Positions 60,250 through 64,000 of a stretch of DNA of 64,000 bases are shown here, piece by piece. The first letter of the stretch is position 1; the number at the start of each line of letters is the position of its first letter. The DNA lies in assembly GCA_001971685.1 (NCBI GenBank), contig CP019326.1, forward strand, positions 372,001 through 436,000. Direction: 5' to 3'. The notes beneath the pieces were generated by a model, which searched no databases, was not told where the DNA came from, and was given only the letters and a program-made list of their open reading frames with translations. Position numbers and translations under genes: made by a program. Source of the DNA: Halomonas sp. 1513 (GTDB taxonomy: Bacteria; Pseudomonadota; Gammaproteobacteria; Pseudomonadales; Halomonadaceae).

Positions 60250-62049
60250 TTGGACGTGACAGCCCCCCCAGACCTGCATAGCCGGCTCACGCCGCGGCTG
60301 GAGCCGCGCCCGCGGGACGAAGCGCTCTATGCCCGCGCCCAGCGCGAAGGGCTCTCCGAGCTGCAGGCGCGGGTCCTGGCCGGTCGCCTGGCCGGCTATC
60401 AAGGCGAGATCGAGGCGCTGGTGTCGCCGAGCCTGCGCCACCTCGCCCACCCCGAGCGCCTCGCCGACGGCCGCCGTGCCGCCGAGCGTATCGCCCAGGC
60501 GGTGATGGAGGGCGAGCACATCGGCATCCTCACCGACTACGACGTCGACGGCATCACCTCCCATGTGGTGATCCTGCGCACCCTCACCGAGCTGTTCGGG
60601 GTGCCGGCCAGCCGCCTGCACAGCCTGATCGGCCACCGCATCAACGATGGCTACGGCATCAGCCTGCCGCTGGTGGAGCGTGCGCTGCGCCTTTCGCCGC
60701 GGCCGAGCCTGGTGATCACCGCCGACTGCGGCAGCTCCGACGAACCGCGCATCGCCCGGCTCAAGGCCGAAGGCATCGACGTGGTGGTCAGCGACCATCA
60801 CGCGCTGCCGCTGGAGGGGCCGCCGCCCTCGGCCTATGCCGTCGTCAACCCGACCCGCGACGACTGCGACTACCCCGACCCGACCATCGCCGGCTGCATG
60901 GTGGCCTGGCTGACCATGTCGCTGGCCCGCCAGGTGCTGATCGAGTGGGGCGCGCTGCCGGAGTCGACGCCCAAGCTTTCGCCGTGGCTCTCCTACGTGG
61001 CGCTGGGCACGGTGGCCGACTGCGTGTCGCTGGGCGGCAGTCCGGCCAACCGCGCCGTGGTCAGCCACGGCCTGACGCTGATCAACCGCATGGACGCCGC
61101 CTGCTGGCGGGCCATGGCCGAGCGCCTCGGTGCCGACAGCGTGCCCTTCGATGCCGAGACCCTGGCCTTCCAGATGGGGCCGCGGATCAACGCCCGCTCG
61201 CGCCTCGACGACCCCTATGCGGCGCTGCACTTCATGCTCGCCGAGGAGGATCATCTCGCGCAGCGGCATCTCGAGGTGCTCGACCAGGACAACCAGTCGC
61301 GCAAGGCCATCGAGGCCGACATGGCCGAGCAGGCCCGGGCGCTGGCCCAGCCGCAGCTGGCTGCCGATGCGCCGCTGCTGCTGGTGTATCTGGAGCAGGG
61401 CCACGCCGGGGTGCAGGGCATCGTCGCCTCGCGGCTGGTGCAGGCCTACGGCCGCCCGACCCTGGTGCTGACCCCGGCGGCCCAGCCCGGCATGCTGACC
61501 GGCTCGGGGCGCTCCATCGAGGCGTTGCACCTGCGCGACGCCCTGCAGCGAGCCCACGAGCTGGCGCCCCAGGCGCTGCCGCGCTTCGGTGGCCACCGTG
61601 GGGCGGCGGGCGTCGGCGTGCCCGTCGACCAGCTCGAGGCGTTCCACGCCGCGCTGCGCCAGGCGGTCAGCGAGCAGTTGGGGGAGGTCGAGCTCTATCC
61701 GCGCATCCTCACCGACGGGGAGCTCGACGCCGCGCAGCTCAGCCTGGCCAGCCTCGACGAACTGGCCGCGCTGGCTCCCTACGGCCGCGAGTTCGATGCG
61801 CCGCTGTTCGAGGGTGATTTCCTGGTCGAGTCGCTGCGTGCGGTAGGGGCCGAGGGCAACCACCTGATGCTCGAGCTGTCCCGCGAGGGCGTCAGCCTCA
61901 AGGCGATCTGGTTCCGCGCCCTGACTCCCGGCGAGCTGCCGCCCTTCGGGCTCGGCGCGACGCTGCGCTGCGCCTACAAGCTCAACCGCAACCGCTGGCG
62001 CGGGCGTGAGAGCCTGCAGCTGATGATCGAGCACGCCGAGCCGCGCTGA
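60250..62049 (+). CDS. recJ: Single-strand 5'-3' exonuclease RecJ
   Basis: DHH-family nuclease in the RecF recombination and repair pathways. Motifs are GILTDYDVDGITSHVV (about residues 94-109), ITADCGSSDEPRI (about 157), VSDHHALPLE (about 180), and the DHHA1 C-terminal part with GSGRSIEALHLRDAL and GGHRGAAGVGV. Length 599. The start is TTG 60250, with CAGGAG nine bases upstream. The 210-base gap after thrC holds no convincing gene. Confidence 0.93.
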   Translation: MDVTAPPDLHSRLTPRLEPRPRDEALYARAQREGLSELQARVLAGRLAGYQGEIEALVSPSLRHLAHPERLADGRRAAERIAQAVMEGEHIGILTDYDVDGITSHVVILRTLTELFGVPASRLHSLIGHRINDGYGISLPLVERALRLSPRPSLVITADCGSSDEPRIARLKAEGIDVVVSDHHALPLEGPPPSAYAVVNPTRDDCDYPDPTIAGCMVAWLTMSLARQVLIEWGALPESTPKLSPWLSYVALGTVADCVSLGGSPANRAVVSHGLTLINRMDAACWRAMAERLGADSVPFDAETLAFQMGPRINARSRLDDPYAALHFMLAEEDHLAQRHLEVLDQDNQSRKAIEADMAEQARALAQPQLAADAPLLLVYLEQGHAGVQGIVASRLVQAYGRPTLVLTPAAQPGMLTGSGRSIEALHLRDALQRAHELAPQALPRFGGHRGAAGVGVPVDQLEAFHAALRQAVSEQLGEVELYPRILTDGELDAAQLSLASLDELAALAPYGREFDAPLFEGDFLVESLRAVGAEGNHLMLELSREGVSLKAIWFRALTPGELPPFGLGATLRCAYKLNRNRWRGRESLQLMIEHAEPR

Positions 62050-62082
62050 ACGCCATAATCCCTATCTCACAAGGACGCATGA

Positions 62083-62700
62083 ATGGAAGAGACCGACCTT
62101 CCTCAGGATCCGCATCGCCCCTACGAAGACGTCATGGCGATGCTGCTCGGCACCCTGCTGGTGGCGCTTGGGGTGCACTTCTATAGCCAGGCGCTGCTGC
62201 TCACCGGCAGCACCGCGGGCATGGCGTTTCTGGTTCAGTACGCCACCGGCTGGCGCTTCGGGGTGGTGTTCTTCGTGATCAACCTGCCGTTCTATTACCT
62301 GGCGATCCGCCGCATGGGCTGGAGCTTTACCCTGCGCACCTTCGTCGCCATCGCCCTGGTGTCGCTATTCGCTGAGCTCACCGGCCGCTGGCTCGACGTG
62401 GCCGCTCTCAACGCCGTCTATGCGGCGCTGATGGGCGGCAGCCTGATCGGCATCGGCATGCTGGTGCTGTTTCGCCACCGCACCAGCCTCGGCGGGATCA
62501 ACATCCTCGCCCTCTACCTGCAGGACAGCCGCGGCTGGCGCGCCGGCTACGTGCAGCTGGCCGTCGATGGCCTGCTGCTGCTGATCGCCTGCTTCATGCT
62601 GCCGCTGGACAAGGTGGCGCTATCGGTGATCGGCGCGCTGGTGCTCAACCTGATCGTGGCGCTGAATCATAAGCCCGGCCGCTATATGGGCGTCAGCTGA
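62083..62700 (+). CDS. YitT-family inner-membrane protein
   Basis: A 205-residue protein with about five TM segments. MLLGTLLVALGVHFYSQALL and LLTGSTAGMAFLVQYATGW are the family start, followed by VVFFVINLPFYYLA and HRTSLGGINILALYLQ. Function in bacteria is not settled. ATG 62083 follows AAGGA. It lies 33 bases after recJ and may share its transcript. Confidence 0.88.
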   Translation: MEETDLPQDPHRPYEDVMAMLLGTLLVALGVHFYSQALLLTGSTAGMAFLVQYATGWRFGVVFFVINLPFYYLAIRRMGWSFTLRTFVAIALVSLFAELTGRWLDVAALNAVYAALMGGSLIGIGMLVLFRHRTSLGGINILALYLQDSRGWRAGYVQLAVDGLLLLIACFMLPLDKVALSVIGALVLNLIVALNHKPGRYMGVS

Positions 62701-62778
62701 TCAGCTTTTGGCCAGCCAGAACCACCAGACGATGGCGGCGATCAGCGCGAGGCCTGCGAGATTGACGATCCAGCTCAT
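62701..62778 (-). CDS. 25-residue membrane peptide coupled to the copper ATPase gene
   Basis: The reading frame is a short hydrophobic peptide, MSWIVNLAGLALIAAIVWWF then WLAKS, one TM segment. Its ATG overlaps the stop of the P-type ATPase gene (ATGA), and GGAGG lies nine bases upstream within the ATPase end, so it is translated by coupling. Small peptides of this kind often modulate a transporter, but no family is recognised here. Confidence 0.55.
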   Translation of the reverse strand: MSWIVNLAGLALIAAIVWWFWLAKS

Positions 62779-64000
62779 GAGGCGGCCTCCTGACGCGGCT
62801 TCCACAGCCGCAGGCGGTTGGCGTTGCTGACCACGGTGATCGATGACAGCGACATCGCCGCCCCGGCGATCATCGGCGACAGCAGCATGCCGGTGAAGGG
62901 GTAGAGCACCCCGGCGGCGATGGGGATGCACAGGCTGTTGTAGCCGAAGGCGCCCCACAGGTTCTGCTTGATATTGGTCAGCGTGGCGCGGCTGATCTCG
63001 ATGGCGTCGGCGATACCGTGCAGCGAGCCGCGCATCAGGGTGATGCCGGCGCTCTCGATGGCCACGTCGGTGCCCTGGCCGATGGCGAAGCCGACATCGG
63101 CGCGGGCCAGGGCCGGGGCGTCGTTGATGCCGTCACCGACCATGCCGACCACTTCGCCGGCCTGCTGCAGGCGTTCGATCTCGGCGTGCTTGTCCTCGGG
63201 CAGCAGCCCGGCACGGAAGTCGTCGATGCCCACCTCGCGGGCAATCGCCGCCGCAGTGTGTGGGTTGTCGCCGGTCAGCATCACGATCTTGAGGCCGTCG
63301 GCCTGCAGACGCCTGACCGCGGCCACGCTGTCGTCACGCAGCGGATCGCTGATGCCGAACAGGGCGCTGAGCCGGCCATCCACGGCCAGATAGACCACGG
63401 TGCGGGCCTGCTGCTCCAACTCGCCCGCCTTCGCTTTGCCGTGCGCCAGGTCGACGCCGGCGCCTTCCAGCAGCCGGGCATTGCCCAGCAGCAGCGGCCG
63501 ACCATCGCTGCTCTCGGCCTTGACGCCGCCGCCGGTGACGCTCTCGAAGCCGCGAATCGCGGCGGCCTCGGCGCCGCTCTCCTCGGCGTGCGTCAACAGC
63601 GCCGCGGCCAGCGGGTGCTCCGAACCGCGCTCCAGCGCCGCCACCAGGCCCAGTACGCTCTGCCGGTCGGCCTCCAGGGCCGCCTCAGGGAAAACGTGCG
63701 CCTCGGTCACCCGGGGCTTGCCCTGGGTCAGGGTGCCGGTCTTGTCGAGCACCAAGGTAGTGAGCTTGCTGGCGATCTGCAGCGCCTCGCCGCTTCTCAC
63801 CAGCACCCCGCGCTCGGCGGCCTTGCCGACCCCGATCATGGTCGAGATCGGCGTCGCCAGGCCCAGCGCGCAGGGGCAGGCGATGATCAGCACCGTGGTG
63901 GCGGTGACCAGCATATGGATTACCCGCGGCTCGGCGCCGATGTTGAACCAGGCAAGCGCGGTGAGCACGGCGATGATCATCACCGTGGGCACGAAAATGC
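62775..64000 (-). CDS. copA: Copper-transporting P-type ATPase, C-terminal part (5' end outside the window)
   Basis: Cu+ export ATPase. The visible part begins in the TM region, with FVPTVMIIAVLTALAWF, and the metal-gating motif ACPCALGLATPISTMIGVGK. Next come the phosphorylation site LDKTGTLTQGKP, SEHPLAAALL (nucleotide domain His), MLTGDNPHTAAAIA, MVGDGINDAPALARADVGFA, and the last two TM helices. The frame is open to base 64,000, so the metal-binding domain and first TM helices are not seen. CPC defines the copper/silver class. Confidence 0.93.
   Translation of the reverse strand, partial: IFVPTVMIIAVLTALAWFNIGAEPRVIHMLVTATTVLIIACPCALGLATPISTMIGVGKAAERGVLVRSGEALQIASKLTTLVLDKTGTLTQGKPRVTEAHVFPEAALEADRQSVLGLVAALERGSEHPLAAALLTHAEESGAEAAAIRGFESVTGGGVKAESSDGRPLLLGNARLLEGAGVDLAHGKAKAGELEQQARTVVYLAVDGRLSALFGISDPLRDDSVAAVRRLQADGLKIVMLTGDNPHTAAAIAREVGIDDFRAGLLPEDKHAEIERLQQAGEVVGMVGDGINDAPALARADVGFAIGQGTDVAIESAGITLMRGSLHGIADAIEISRATLTNIKQNLWGAFGYNSLCIPIAAGVLYPFTGMLLSPMIAGAAMSLSSITVVSNANRLRLWKPRQEAAS

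Noticed and set aside
60181..62034. Minus-strand open frame of 617 codons
   Set aside because: Antisense to recJ with no recognisable motif.

Overview
The window looks like a high-GC gammaproteobacterial chromosome, most probably Halomonadaceae. The evidence is the gene order minCDE, sbcB, then corB/ccsA divergent from ffh-rpsP-rimM-trmD-rplS, xerD-dsbC-hom-thrC-recJ, together with a PHA-type acetoacetyl-CoA reductase and strongly GC-biased codon use. The taxon is inferred from gene order and composition, not from a search.

Bases 1 to about 35,727 are an integrated defence island. Its right end abuts the 3' end of an initiator tRNA-fMet gene (35728-35804, minus strand). There it carries an excisionase-like gene, a tyrosine integrase, an OB/HD-domain protein and a small divergent Cro/CI-type repressor. 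Its left part starts with a second, very large tyrosine recombinase (41-3220). The far end of the island is outside the window.

The island core is a set of four very large, GC-rich genes on the plus strand: a SNF2-type helicase resembling DrmD (3531-6482), an Eco57I-like adenine methyltransferase resembling DrmMI (6567-11408), a 2170-residue DEAD/DUF1998 helicase with a nuclease-like C-terminus (20717-27229), and an SF1/UvrD helicase with a RelE-like N-terminus (27231-29354). A WYL-domain regulator and a DUF2201-like gene follow on the minus strand. The first two match class 1 DISARM, but separate DrmA, DrmB and DrmC are not seen. The large helicase resembles DruE of Druantia in plan. I read the four genes as a candidate DISARM/Druantia-related system that has been split in two by cargo.

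The cargo (11.4-20.7 kb) is largely more AT-rich. It holds a single-chain GmrSD-like DUF262/DUF1524 protein, a duplicated 3' fragment of the methyltransferase gene, a protein with three C2H2 zinc fingers, two short membrane or lipoprotein genes, a MORN/YwqK-like gene, and a complete type II Zorya system (zorA, zorB, zorE). Inside the methyltransferase gene the target-recognition region is itself AT-rich with abrupt edges, which suggests exchange of specificity. Between 31.2 and 32.8 kb lie small membrane-protein genes of unknown role.

From 35.8 kb on the sequence is ordinary chromosome: phaB, a DUF349 protein, minCDE, exonuclease I, an M16 protease coupled to a SRAP-domain protein that has lost all its recognised active-site residues, a TetR regulator coupled to an MFS-acyltransferase fusion, the CorB and CcsA homologues, the ffh/ribosomal-protein cluster, xerD, dsbC, the threonine genes hom and thrC, recJ, a YitT membrane protein, and the C-terminal part of a copper P-type ATPase with a 25-residue coupled membrane peptide.
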